DNA from: Frigoriglobus tundricola | GTDB taxonomy: Bacteria; Planctomycetota; Planctomycetia; Gemmatales; Gemmataceae | Length of the DNA stretch: 64,000 nucleotides | Assembly (NCBI RefSeq): GCF_013128195.2 | Contig: NZ_CP053452.2 | Span: 3,348,001-3,412,000 of the forward strand | Direction: 5' to 3' | In this document: piece after piece, positions 1 through 7,910 of the stretch | Position numbering within the stretch: position 1 is the stretch's first letter | Layout: the number at the start of each line of letters is the position of its first letter | Notes under the pieces: model-generated | Told to the model about the DNA's origin: nothing | The model's database searches: none | The model's input: the letters and a program-made list of their open reading frames with translations, nothing else | Translations under genes and position numbers: made by a program

Positions 1-561
1 CGGCTCTACGAACGCGCCGCCGACCGGCTCGGCATGACGCCGGGCCAGTACCAGAAGGGCGGGCCGGTGGCAATCCGGTTCGCGACCGCGGCGTGCCCGC
101 TCGGTCGCGTCATCCTCGCCGCGACCGGCAAGGGCGTGTGCTGGCTGAGCTTCGGCGACACCGACGCGGCGATGGAGGCCGCGCTGCGGGCCGAGTTCCC
201 GAAGGCGACCGTGACCCGCGGGGCCGGCGACCTCGCGCCGTGGGTCGCGGAACTCCAGCGCCACCTCGCGGGCGAGCAGCCGCACCTCGATCTGCCGCTC
301 GACGTGCGGGCCACCGCGTTCCAGCGCCGGGTGTGGGACGCGCTCCTGGCCATCCCCTACGGCGAGACGCGGAGCTACAAGCAGGTGGCCGAAGCGATCG
401 GCGCGCCGACCGCGGTGCGGGCCGTCGCCCGCGCGTGTGCCACGAACCCGGTGGCGGTCGTCGTGCCGTGCCACCGCGTCATCGGCACCGACGGCAAGCT
501 GCACGGCTACGCCGGCGGGCTGCACCGGAAGAAGAAGCTGCTCGAAACGGAGAAGAGATAA
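1..561 (+). CDS. ada: Ada-type O6-methylguanine-DNA methyltransferase, C-terminal part (cut by window start)
   Basis: Repairs O6-alkylguanine by irreversible transfer of the alkyl group to a cysteine. The acceptor motif PCHR is at residues 145-148 counted from the Met at 34, inside VVVPCHRVIG, and the family helix AFQRRVWDALLAIPYGETRSY precedes it in slightly longer form. The frame is open from base 1: the residues before Met34 read RLYERAADRLG, which matches the linker of Ada proteins where the AraC-type HTH ends and the methyltransferase begins. Met34 is therefore probably internal and the gene starts upstream of the window. A free-standing Ogt starting at 34 is less likely because no ribosome binding site precedes it. 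Confidence 0.9.
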   Translation, partial: RLYERAADRLGMTPGQYQKGGPVAIRFATAACPLGRVILAATGKGVCWLSFGDTDAAMEAALRAEFPKATVTRGAGDLAPWVAELQRHLAGEQPHLDLPLDVRATAFQRRVWDALLAIPYGETRSYKQVAEAIGAPTAVRAVARACATNPVAVVVPCHRVIGTDGKLHGYAGGLHRKKKLLETEKR

Positions 562-563
562 GA

Positions 564-710
564 TTTCACCGCAAAGACACAAAGCGAGCACAAAGGGCCA
601 CAAAGAAGACAACAAGCCGGAAGCCGGTGAGAGCAACCCTCTGAACTCGGTGCCTTGTCTGGTGTCTTCCTTGTGGCCCTGTGTGCTCGCTTTGTGTCTT
701 TGCGGTGAAA
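564..710. repeat. 47-bp inverted repeat of the TTTCACCGCAAAGACAC type
   Basis: The left arm (564-610) begins tttcaccgcaaagacacaaa. The right arm (664-710) is its reverse complement with only two mismatches in 47 positions. A 53-nt unrelated spacer separates them. The unit starts directly after the ada stop codon and ends seven bases before the next start codon. The arms are AC-rich on one strand, unlike the flanking genes, as expected of a dispersed mobile or structured element. It could fold into a very stable hairpin between the two genes and act as a terminator. The class of element is inferred from general familiarity with such intergenic repeats, not from a search. Confidence 0.8.
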
Positions 711-716
711 AATAAC

Positions 717-1652
717 ATGCAGCGCGACGACAACCTGCCGCCGAATTTCCTCATCCCGGTCGGGACGCAGGTGGTGCTGCGCTACGACCGCCGCGTGCCC
801 GGCACCGACACCCAGGTCCCGGCCGGGACGGTCGCGGAGGTGGCCGAGGCGCCCGCGACGAACGACCGCCCGTACCTCGTGCGGCTCCTGGACGGGGTCT
901 CGTTCCGCCTGAAGTTCGGCGAGCTGCTCGTGCGCCGCGGCGACCATTCCGTCGAGGCGACCGGGACGGCCGGACCGGACGTGTCGGCGTTCGTGGTGTA
1001 CCGGGTGATGGTCGGCTCGCGGGCGTTCGGGCTCGCCACCGAATCGTCGGACGAGGACCGCCGCGGCGTGTTTCTCCCGCCCGCCGACTGGCACTGGTCG
1101 CTCACCAAGCCGCCCGAACAGGTCGAGGTCTTCGGCGCGGGCGTGGAAGAGATCGATTGGGAGATCGAAAAGTTCGTGCGGCTCGCGCTCCAGGCGAACC
1201 CGAATATCCTCGAAACGCTCTGGTCTCCCGCGGTCCTGCACGCCGACGAGACCGGCACGGAGCTGCGCGCGATCCGCGGCGCGTTCCTGTCGCGGCACCT
1301 GTACCGCACTTACAGCGGGTACGTCTTGTCGCAGTTCCGGCTGATGAAGAGGGGCTTCGCGACGAACCGCCGGTACAAGCCGAAGCACGCGATGCACCTC
1401 GTTCGCCTGCTGCACAGCGGCATCCACGCGCTCCGCGAGGGCGACATCCGCGTGGACGTGGGCGAGCACCGGGACGAACTGCTTGCCATCCGCCGTGGGG
1501 AGGTCCCGTTCGAGGCGGTGGAGGCGCGGGCGCTGGAACTGGACCGCGTGTTCCGCGAAGCCTTCGCAACGACGAAGCTCCCGGAGAAGCCCGACACCGA
1601 GCGGGCGAACCGGTTCCTCATCGCGGCGCGAAGGCGGAGCGCCCGCGCGTGA
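717..1652 (+). CDS. RlaP-family nucleotidyltransferase with N-terminal beta domain
   Basis: A 311-residue protein. Residues 1-75 look like a small SH3-like or beta domain (LIPVGTQVVLRYDRR, YLVRLLDGVSFRLKFGELLVRR). From residue 92 it matches the DNA-polymerase-beta-fold family RlaP (RNA-ligase-associated polymerase, PF10127): GSRAFGL at 100-106 and the acidic pair D112/D114 in SSDEDRRG, followed by the helical region NILETLWSP, SGYVLSQF and KHAMHLVRLL. Members are thought to add nucleotides to RNA ends during repair; the substrate here is unknown. The start at 717 is chosen because the earlier in-frame ATG at 681 lies inside the inverted repeat. A second family member follows at 1808. Confidence 0.8.
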   Translation: MQRDDNLPPNFLIPVGTQVVLRYDRRVPGTDTQVPAGTVAEVAEAPATNDRPYLVRLLDGVSFRLKFGELLVRRGDHSVEATGTAGPDVSAFVVYRVMVGSRAFGLATESSDEDRRGVFLPPADWHWSLTKPPEQVEVFGAGVEEIDWEIEKFVRLALQANPNILETLWSPAVLHADETGTELRAIRGAFLSRHLYRTYSGYVLSQFRLMKRGFATNRRYKPKHAMHLVRLLHSGIHALREGDIRVDVGEHRDELLAIRRGEVPFEAVEARALELDRVFREAFATTKLPEKPDTERANRFLIAARRRSARA

Positions 1653-1728
1653 CACCAGCCGCTGACTCCAGAAAGTCGGTCACTCGCTCCGCCAGTGACG
1701 CCCTCGACCGTCTCCAAACGGCCGGGCG

Positions 1729-1757
1729 CGACTCGCGGAGCGAGTCGCCTACTTTCC
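1729..1757. repeat. Short palindromic repeat (ACTCGCGGAGCGAGT plus CCTACTTT)
   Basis: The perfect palindrome gactcgcggagcgagtc is followed by gcctactttcc. The same unit recurs twice, in opposite orientations, at 14388-14473. Here it sits in the 155-bp gap between the two nucleotidyltransferase genes. REP-like; no function is assigned. Confidence 0.55.
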
Positions 1758-1807
1758 TGACACGGCTCGCTCCGCGGGTCGCCCACCTTGAAGGCGCGTG
1801 TTCGACC

Positions 1808-2569
1808 ATGACCATCACCCACGACCTCGATCTGGCTGCACTTGCCGCGTGGGGCAACGCCCGCGTGCCGGACGCACTGTTCTGGACCGTCAGCGGGTCG
1901 CACGTGTACGGCTTCCCCTCGGCCGATAGCGACATCGACCTGCGCGGCTGCTTCCGCGCGCCGCTGCGCGCGCTCGTCGGGCTGCGACCGCCCGTAGAAA
2001 CCGTCGAACCGAAAGGCGAACTGGGCGGCGTCGAGGTCGAAGCCGTCAGCCACGAGATCGGGAAGTACCTGCGGTTGATGTGCAAACACAACGGCTACGT
2101 TCTCGAACAGGTGTTCTCGCCGCTCGTCGCCCACGGGGCGGAGTTCCTCACGCGTCTGCGGCCGCTGGCTCAGAGGTGCGTGACCCGGCACTGCTACAAC
2201 CACTACCGCGGGTTCCTTCACACGCAGCGGAAGCTCTTCGAGAAGGAAGACGCGAAGCGCGCAAAGACGCTGCTCTACGCGTACCGGGTGGCGCTGACCG
2301 GCGTCCACCTCCTCGAAACGGGCGAGGTGCAGACGCACCTACCGACGCTCAACGAGCGCTTCCGGCTGCCGTTTATCCCCGAGCTGATCGCCAGCAAAGC
2401 GAGTGCCGAGTTCGGTGCGCTCTCCGCAGTGGACGTCGCCTTTCACTTGGAACAACTCGACGCGTGGGAGGCACGCCTGAGCGCGGCGTACGAATCGAGT
2501 CCGTTGCCGACGGAGCCGCCGGCCGAAGAGCTGGGCCACTTTCTTCTCGCGGTCCGCGATTTGGATTAA
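1808..2569 (+). CDS. RlaP-family nucleotidyltransferase
   Basis: A 253-residue protein with the same polymerase-beta fold signature as its upstream neighbour: VSGSHVYGFPSADSDIDLRG at residues 28-47, giving the GS pair (30-31) and the metal-binding aspartates D42 and D44. KYLRLMCKHNGYVLEQVFSP and HCYNHYRGFLHTQRKLFEKE follow, as in RlaP proteins. It lacks the N-terminal beta domain of the neighbour, so this may be a diverged duplicate. The ATG at 1808 is preferred because it directly precedes the first family-like residues; the frame is open further upstream through repeat-like DNA. With the neighbour and the HD-kinase at 4937 it suggests an RNA end-processing role (inference). Confidence 0.8.
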   Translation: MTITHDLDLAALAAWGNARVPDALFWTVSGSHVYGFPSADSDIDLRGCFRAPLRALVGLRPPVETVEPKGELGGVEVEAVSHEIGKYLRLMCKHNGYVLEQVFSPLVAHGAEFLTRLRPLAQRCVTRHCYNHYRGFLHTQRKLFEKEDAKRAKTLLYAYRVALTGVHLLETGEVQTHLPTLNERFRLPFIPELIASKASAEFGALSAVDVAFHLEQLDAWEARLSAAYESSPLPTEPPAEELGHFLLAVRDLD

Positions 2570-2771
2570 CCTCACGAAATCGTCACGGAGCGGAACCGGA
2601 AAAGATCGCGAGTTGCGAATCCGGCTCGCGTCGGGGACCGAATGCAGTGCCGTCGGGCGGAAGCGGCAGCAAACGAGCTTCTGAAAGGGAGCCGTTCGTT
2701 GCCCTCTGGTGCCGTCCGGCGGCCGGCGCATCCCGTCGGCCCAATCCCGTCGTGCTTCTGGAGATCCCGTG

Positions 2772-3263
2772 ATGATGAGCAAGTTGATTGCCGCCGTGTC
2801 GTTCGCCGCCCTCGCGCTCGCGGTCACCTCCTCCGTCGCCCGTGCGGAAGAGGAGAAGACGATCGCCGGTATCGTCGCCGGCTCCAAGGACCACACCGTC
2901 CTGCTCGCGCTGGTGAAGGAAGCCGGTCTGGTGGACACGCTGAGTGGCAAGGGCGAGTGGACCGTGTTCGCCCCGACCGACGCCGCGTTCAAGAAGATCG
3001 ACGAGGAGACGCTGAAGAAAGTGAAAGGCGACAAGGAACTGCTCAAGAAGATCCTGCTGTCCCACGCGGTCAAGGGGACCGTCCTGGCGGCCGACGTGGT
3101 GAAGCTCGACGGCAAGGACGTGGAGACGCTGTCGGGTGCCAAGTTCACGGTTCACGTTGACGGCAAGACCGTGAAGATCGGCGACGCGAAGGTGACGGCC
3201 ACGGACCTCAAGGCCAGCAACGGCGTCGTTCACGTCATCGACACCGTCCTGCTGCCGAAGTAA
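2772..3263 (+). CDS. Secreted fasciclin (FAS1) domain protein
   Basis: A 163-residue protein with a signal peptide (MMSKLIAAVSFAALALAVTS, cleavage probably after VARA near residue 24). One FAS1 domain fills the rest: TVFAPTDAAFKKID matches the first conserved box, ILLSHAVKGTVLAADV the middle, and NGVVHVIDTVLLPK the terminal box. FAS1 domains mediate adhesion or extracellular protein contacts. Single-domain secreted forms are common in bacteria. ATGs at 2772 and 2775 are adjacent; either gives the same mature protein. Upstream in-frame residues are not signal-like. Confidence 0.9.
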   Translation: MMSKLIAAVSFAALALAVTSSVARAEEEKTIAGIVAGSKDHTVLLALVKEAGLVDTLSGKGEWTVFAPTDAAFKKIDEETLKKVKGDKELLKKILLSHAVKGTVLAADVVKLDGKDVETLSGAKFTVHVDGKTVKIGDAKVTATDLKASNGVVHVIDTVLLPK

Positions 3264-3287
3264 CGCGACGCCGCGATGGTTGAAGAA

Positions 3288-3323
3288 CGAACGGGTCACG
3301 CCCCCGGGGGCGTGACCCGTTCG
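3288..3323. terminator. Perfect 36-nt palindrome, likely terminator hairpin
   Basis: Two 18-nt arms (cgaacgggtcacgccccc and its exact reverse complement) meet with no spacer, 25 bases after the fasciclin stop codon. There is no long T-run, only gcgttta after the stem, so intrinsic termination is plausible but not typical. Confidence 0.6.
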
Positions 3324-3526
3324 GCGTTTATCCGCGCGGTTCCCGCCGGCCGAAAAGCGGCCACATACTAAACGAAGCACGCTGTTTGTGTAATTCGCGT
3401 GTGGTTTTTCGGCGCAGATCCATTTGCCACTTTGATCGCTCGGTCAAGCCGGTTTCGTGTCTGTTGCGGTGCGCGATTTGCACCTTTCAACCCGCTCCGC
3501 ACCTCGCCCTTATCACGGAACCCACC

Positions 3527-4567
3527 ATGCAACGCCGCGAATTCATTCACGCCGCCACCGCGGGCACGGTCCCTCTTCTGGGTACCGGACTCGCCCACAC
3601 CGCCGAACCGCCCGCAGCCCCGGCGCCGCTGCCGCGGTTCGACCCCGATCAGGAGACCGTCCGCGGCGACATGCGGTACCGAAAACTCGGGAAAACGGGC
3701 GTCGAGGTGTCGTGTGTCGGCCTGGGCGGGTTCCACATGGGCATCCCCGCCGACGAGGCCGACAGCATCAAGATCGTCCGCACCGCGATCGACGGCGGCA
3801 TCAACTTCATGGACAACTCCTGGGACTACCACGAGGGGATCAGCGAACTGCGCATGGGCAAGGCCCTGCAAGACGGGTACCGCAAAAAAGTGTTCCTGAT
3901 GACCAAGATCGACGGCCGCACGAAGGCCGCCGCCGCGAAGCAGATCGAGCAGAGCCTCTTGCGGCTCCGCACGGACGTGATCGACCTCGTCCAGCACCAC
4001 GAGATGCTGCGCATGGAGGACGCCGACCGCATTTTCGGCGAGCACGGCGCCCAGGAGGCGGTGGAAGAGGCGCGGAAGGCGGGCAAGATCCGGTTCGTCG
4101 GCTTCACCGGCCACAAGGACCCGCTCGTTCACCTGCGGACGCTCGAAGTGGCGAAGGAACACGGCTTCCGGTTCGACACGGTGCAGATGCCGCTCAACGT
4201 CTTCGACGCGCACTTCCGCAGCTTCGCCCGCACCGTGCTGCCGGTGCTGGTGAAGGAGCAGATCGGCGCGCTGGGCATGAAGCCGATGGCCAGCGGGGCG
4301 ATCCTCGAAACGAAGGTGGTGACGGCGGTCGAGTGCCTCCACTACGCTCTAACGCTGCCGACTTCGGTCGTCATCACCGGTTGCGAAACGGTGGACCGGG
4401 TGAAGCAGGCGCTGGAGGTCGCGAAGACCTTCAAGCCGCTGACCGAGGACCAGGTGGCCGCGATTCTGAAGCGGACGGAACAGGCCGCGGCGCGGGGCAA
4501 GCACGAGCGGTTCAAAACCGCCGTGGAGTTCGACACAACGGCCAAGCACCCGGAGTACCTGGGCTGA
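3527..4567 (+). CDS. Tat-exported aldo/keto reductase
   Basis: A 346-residue NAD(P)H-dependent oxidoreductase of the aldo/keto reductase superfamily. The N-terminus MQRREFIHAATAGTVPLLG is a twin-arginine signal. Next come RYRKLGKTGVEVSCVGLGG (first beta strand), FMDNSWDYHEGISE holding the catalytic Asp/Tyr pair, MTKIDGR with the active-site Lys, and DLVQHHEM with the His. LGMKPMASG and ITGCETVDRVKQAL are the cofactor-binding C-terminal blocks. The start at 3527 is chosen because the Tat motif follows immediately. Substrate unknown; Planctomycetes carry many paralogues of this exported type. Confidence 0.88.
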   Translation: MQRREFIHAATAGTVPLLGTGLAHTAEPPAAPAPLPRFDPDQETVRGDMRYRKLGKTGVEVSCVGLGGFHMGIPADEADSIKIVRTAIDGGINFMDNSWDYHEGISELRMGKALQDGYRKKVFLMTKIDGRTKAAAAKQIEQSLLRLRTDVIDLVQHHEMLRMEDADRIFGEHGAQEAVEEARKAGKIRFVGFTGHKDPLVHLRTLEVAKEHGFRFDTVQMPLNVFDAHFRSFARTVLPVLVKEQIGALGMKPMASGAILETKVVTAVECLHYALTLPTSVVITGCETVDRVKQALEVAKTFKPLTEDQVAAILKRTEQAAARGKHERFKTAVEFDTTAKHPEYLG

Positions 4568-4667
4568 TATTGCGCGATCGAGTGTGTGGTGTATCACGGG
4601 CCGCGGCCGGAACAAATCCGCCGCGGCCCTTGTTGTATGCGCCGTCACGTGCGCGGCTCGTCCCATC

Positions 4668-4865
4668 TGGGAGCACCCGAACGACGACGCGCCGCGGCTC
4701 GTGTACGCGGAGCGTTTGGGTACGGGCGCGACCGCACTCGGATGCTCCCCGAACCTCGAACACGTGACCGGTCTCTACCTACGAGAGAAGTCGATCCCGG
4801 GTGACGCGATCAAGGATACTGGGCATCGGTTCGGCCCGCGGCTCGATCTCGACGGGGGCGAGTGA
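4668..4865 (+). pseudogene. Relic of a TIGR02996/leucine-rich-repeat protein
   Basis: The frame reads WEHPNDDAPRLVYAERL, a close match to the TIGR02996 signature EHPDDDAPRLVYADWL, and about 25 residues later NLEHVTGLYLREKSI, which resembles one LRR unit. A complete member needs the region between these blocks and several LRRs, so this looks like the internally deleted remains of such a gene. The surrounding residues fit no family. An open frame exists from 4584 but its beginning is not TIGR02996-like. The 4568-4936 stretch holds nothing else that I recognise. Confidence 0.45.
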
Positions 4866-4936
4866 CAGCGGCCGGCGCCATCTGCATTCGCCTCGGCGGC
4901 CGTGCCGGCCACAGTGAACCCACGGGAGTTCCTACG

Positions 4937-6076
4937 GTGGAAATCTGGCGCATTCCCGGTTGCCCGGAAGCCCCCGATTGGCGTGTGGACATGGCCGCGC
5001 TCCGCGCCGCGTTTCCGTGGCTCGAACCGCTCGGCGAGTGCCCACAAGACCCGATCTTCCACGCGGAAGGCGACGTCCTGACGCACCTCGGCATGGTGCT
5101 GACCGAGCTCGCCGCGCTGCCCGCGTTCCGCGAACTCCCGGAACAGGACCGGCACGTCGTCTTCGCCGGCACGCTGCTGCACGACATCGCCAAGCCCGAG
5201 TGCACGCGCACGGAAGACGACGGGCGCGTGCGCTCGCCCGGCCACGCGGTAAAGGGCGTCTACAGAGCGCGGCGCATCCTGACCGATGAGTTTCCCGACA
5301 TGCTGTTCGCGACCCGCGAGCAGATCCTCGCGCTGGTGCGGTGGCACGGGCTGCCGGCGAACTATCTGGAGAAGCCGGACGCGCCGCGCGCGGTGATCCT
5401 CGCCAGCATGACCACGCGGATGGACCTGCTCACCGTTGTCGCCGAAGCGGACCACCGCGGCCGCATCGTGCGCGTGAGCGGCGACGACACGTTCACCCGA
5501 ATTTCCCTCTTCCGCGACTTCTGCGAAGAGTGCGAAGTGTGGACCGGGCCGCGCGCGTTCGCCAGCGACCACTCGCGGGTCCACTACTTCCGCACGCCGG
5601 GCGAGCACCCGACCCTGAGCCTGTACGACGACTCGAAGTGCGAAGTGGTCGTGATGAGCGGCCTGCCCGGGAGCGGAAAGGACACCTGGGTGCGGGCGAA
5701 TGCGAACGGCCGCGAGGTGATCTCGCTGGACGATTTACGTCGGGAACTCGACGTGGAGCCCGGAGAGGATCAGAGCGCAGTCGTCGCGGCGGCCTACGAC
5801 CGCGCGAAGGTGCTCTTGCGCCGCGGGGAGCCGTTCGTGTGGAACGCGACGAACGTGTCACGCGTCCTGCGCGGGAAGGTGACCGATCTGTGTGCCGCGT
5901 ACCGGGCGCGCCTACGAGTGGTGTACCTGGAACCGTCGATCGCACTCATCCGCGCGCGGAACACCGGTCGGGAGAAGCGCGTTCCGGAGCGCGTCTGGGA
6001 GCGGCTGTTCGACAAGCTCGACGTGCCGACGCTGGCGGAAGCGCACGCGGTGGAATATCGGGTGGGCGACGAGTGA
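4937..6076 (+). CDS. HD phosphohydrolase fused to polynucleotide-kinase-like P-loop domain
   Basis: A two-domain protein of 379 residues. The N-terminal half is an HD phosphohydrolase: H50, the HD pair at 82-83 (LLHDIAKPECT), H103 (SPGHAVKG) and a later D172-containing AEADHRGR. The C-terminal half is a kinase resembling phage T4 Pnkp: Walker A GLPGSGKDTW at 242-251, SLDDLRRELD, FVWNATNVSR, and the lid-like RARNTGREKRVP. HD plus Pnkp fusions act in RNA end repair (phosphate removal and 5'-phosphorylation); the specificity here is inferred. The GTG at 4937 gives MEIWRIPGCP and has ggga upstream; an ATG at 4862 would add 25 residues that look unlike the family. Works plausibly with the two RlaP proteins upstream. 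Confidence 0.78.
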   Translation: MEIWRIPGCPEAPDWRVDMAALRAAFPWLEPLGECPQDPIFHAEGDVLTHLGMVLTELAALPAFRELPEQDRHVVFAGTLLHDIAKPECTRTEDDGRVRSPGHAVKGVYRARRILTDEFPDMLFATREQILALVRWHGLPANYLEKPDAPRAVILASMTTRMDLLTVVAEADHRGRIVRVSGDDTFTRISLFRDFCEECEVWTGPRAFASDHSRVHYFRTPGEHPTLSLYDDSKCEVVVMSGLPGSGKDTWVRANANGREVISLDDLRRELDVEPGEDQSAVVAAAYDRAKVLLRRGEPFVWNATNVSRVLRGKVTDLCAAYRARLRVVYLEPSIALIRARNTGREKRVPERVWERLFDKLDVPTLAEAHAVEYRVGDE

Positions 6077-6125
6077 ATATCGCAGCCGTCCGGGAGCGAG
6101 CGGGCCGCGCACGCCGGGCGACACG

Positions 6126-6506
6126 TCACTCATCACCGGTCGGTACGATCCCCGCGCCTTCCACCATGAGAATCACCGTGCGCTCCGGCGCCCGCGTGCG
6201 GTGCGTGACGCCCTTCGGCACCACGAAGCCCCGGCCCGGTTTCAGCTCCACCGTGCGGCCTTCGAGATCGATGAGCAACAACCCGCTGACGGTGTAGAAG
6301 AACTCGTCTTCGGTGTCGTGCTTGTGCCAGTGGTACTCGCCCTTGATAACGCCGAGGCGCACCACCGAGTCGTTCACGCGGCTGAGCGTCTGGTTGTACC
6401 ACTCGTCGGTACACGCCGCGACCAGTGCCGGCACGTCCACCACTTCGAGCGGCGGGTAGAGGACGTTGAGGTGCGTCGCGTAGGGGTAGCTCGGGGTGTC
6501 GGACAT
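6126..6506 (-). CDS. Cupin-domain protein
   Basis: A 126-residue single-cupin protein. GEYHWHKHDTEDEFFYTVSG contains the first cupin box (metal ligands His/His/Glu), and KPGRGFVVPKGVTHRT the second, with its His. The fold is a small metal-binding beta barrel; such stand-alone proteins include isomerases, dioxygenases and sugar-binding proteins, and nothing here separates these. It is convergent with the HD-kinase gene, whose stop codon lies 49 bases away, and is followed on its own strand side by small hypothetical genes. Confidence 0.85.
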   Translation of the reverse strand: MSDTPSYPYATHLNVLYPPLEVVDVPALVAACTDEWYNQTLSRVNDSVVRLGVIKGEYHWHKHDTEDEFFYTVSGLLLIDLEGRTVELKPGRGFVVPKGVTHRTRAPERTVILMVEGAGIVPTGDE

Positions 6507-6521
6507 GGAGTTGCTCCCGTG

Positions 6522-6947
6522 TCATGCGCCGGTCGACGGAGCGGCATTGGGGGTCGGCGGATACAGTGTGATCCGCAACGATGTGCCCACTCGGGCCATG
6601 CGCAGCAAGGTGTGGTTCGTCAGCTCGTTGTTAAACGCCCACGGCTCGGTTCCGCATTCGTAGCCGATGTCGAATTCCCTCAGACTACACCCCAACCACA
6701 GTGATTGAATGCTCACGTCGAATGACTCGATCGCATCCAGGATCTTGGAAATCGTTTGCTCGAGGTTGTCGCCTGGGTCGTCCGCAAAAGTGTTCAGTTC
6801 AAACCTCGCAGAGCAAGAGCCGTCATCGCCCGAGGTGACGTGCAGCGCGAAGACGTCGCGTGCCTCCAGCGCACGAGCCAGCGCGCCCAGGTCGTACGAT
6901 GCCACGAGGTCGAGATCGGTGTTGATATAACGGATCGGGGTCGTCAT
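6522..6947 (-). CDS. Hypothetical protein
   Basis: A 141-residue soluble protein, MTTPIRYINTDLDLVASYDLGALARALEARD in its N-terminal part. It is rich in Asp/Glu and has a predicted mix of helix and strand (DNLEQTISKILDAIESFDVSI; TSLRITLYPP at the end). No signal peptide or membrane segment. I do not recognise the family; the overall style resembles immunity-type or SMI-like small proteins, but that is only an impression. The ATG at 6947 is preferred over 6974 because the nine extra residues are basic and lack a ribosome binding site. It overlaps the next gene upstream by 125 bases in another frame. Confidence 0.6.
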   Translation of the reverse strand: MTTPIRYINTDLDLVASYDLGALARALEARDVFALHVTSGDDGSCSARFELNTFADDPGDNLEQTISKILDAIESFDVSIQSLWLGCSLREFDIGYECGTEPWAFNNELTNHTLLRMARVGTSLRITLYPPTPNAAPSTGA

Positions 6948-7257
6948 CGCTTTTCCCCGTTTTACTCGAACCAAGCCTCCGATATCCGCGACTTCTCACC
7001 CGCACCCAACTATCGTCGTTGATTGCGAGCCAGTGGCACTCCCATCTGCCATTCTTTTGTCGAAATCGACAGTGAATCCACGGGAGCCCGTCTTTATCAA
7101 CCTCGTACACCCGCACCGCCCGGCGCCGGGCGATGAGCCGCTCATACAACCGGCGTGTTTCCGGGTCGAACGTATAACCGGGCGCGTCCACACCGCTCGG
7201 CAACCGCACGATCCGGACGCGGTCACCGGCCCTCAAATTCTCCCAGCCGTCTGACAT
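6823..7257 (-). CDS. Small conserved planctomycete-type hypothetical protein
   Basis: Residues 1-88 (MSDGWENLRAGDRVRIVRLP, then RLYERLIARRRAVRVYEVDK, GLPWIHCRFRQKNGRWECHW and NDDSWVRVR) look like a compact SH3-like protein type that I associate with Gemmata-like genomes, where it ends soon after WVRVRPR. Here the frame instead continues for about 55 arginine-rich residues antisense-like through the start of the next gene. The native stop has therefore probably been lost by a small indel near 6990, or the overlap is genuine. Function unknown. Confidence 0.55.
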   Translation of the reverse strand: MSDGWENLRAGDRVRIVRLPSGVDAPGYTFDPETRRLYERLIARRRAVRVYEVDKDGLPWIHCRFRQKNGRWECHWLAINDDSWVRVRSRGYRRLGSSKTGKSDDDPDPLYQHRSRPRGIVRPGRAGSCAGGTRRLRAARHLGR

Positions 7258-7270
7258 CGCACCACCTCCC

Positions 7271-7711
7271 CTAATTCTTGATCTCCTTGAACCGGATGGT
7301 GATCGTGCGCGGGTTGTTGTCGGTGATGACCGCGTTCAGCGGTTGCTTGACGTGGTCCGCCTGGCCCAGGTGCGTGCGCTCTTCGCCCTTCAGTATGAAC
7401 GCGGTCACGTAGTACTTCGTGTTTTCCTTCCGTTCGCCCTTCGCCCCGATCGTGAACTCTTTTTTCGTTTCCTTGCCGGTCACGTGCGTAAAATCCTTGA
7501 TCTCCACCTTCTCCACGAGGTCCGCGGCCCTACCGGCGACCCGCGCGTAGAGCCGCAATTCGACGACGCGGCCGTCGAACGAGGCGACCTCCTTCGGCAC
7601 GACGACCGTACCGGTCACCTTCGTCGAGGGGTCGGGCTTCGGGTCGTCCGCGGGTGCGGCCGCGGTTAGCATAAAAACCAGGGCGAGCGGGGCGGCGCGG
7701 CGCGGGAACAT
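7271..7711 (-). CDS. Secreted hypothetical protein
   Basis: A 146-residue protein with a signal peptide (MFPRRAAPLALVFMLTAAAP, cleavage likely after ADD or APA). The mature part is beta-rich and charged: TKVTGTVVVPKEVASFDGRVVELRLYARV, and it ends NPRTITIRFKEIKN. The pattern of a short beta-sandwich with the phrase DGRVVELRLYA resembles YbaY-like lipoprotein domains, which is a weak comparison. Transcribed on the minus strand, divergent from the sigma factor at 7911. Confidence 0.65.
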   Translation of the reverse strand: MFPRRAAPLALVFMLTAAAPADDPKPDPSTKVTGTVVVPKEVASFDGRVVELRLYARVAGRAADLVEKVEIKDFTHVTGKETKKEFTIGAKGERKENTKYYVTAFILKGEERTHLGQADHVKQPLNAVITDNNPRTITIRFKEIKN

Positions 7712-7910
7712 GCCGGGGCTCCGGGGCGTACAAGGTATTGATTAAAACGATACGTCCCAAAGGTAGGGCCGACGACCGCGGACGTCGCAAACGTTCCCGG
7801 CCCTCGTAAAATGATAACCGATCCAACTGCTACCCGTCTGCGCCCGCGCCAGGTCCCCGGCGCGTAAGTCGTCGCCCGCGCAACCGGTATCACCCGCTGG
7901 GAAGTCCCGA

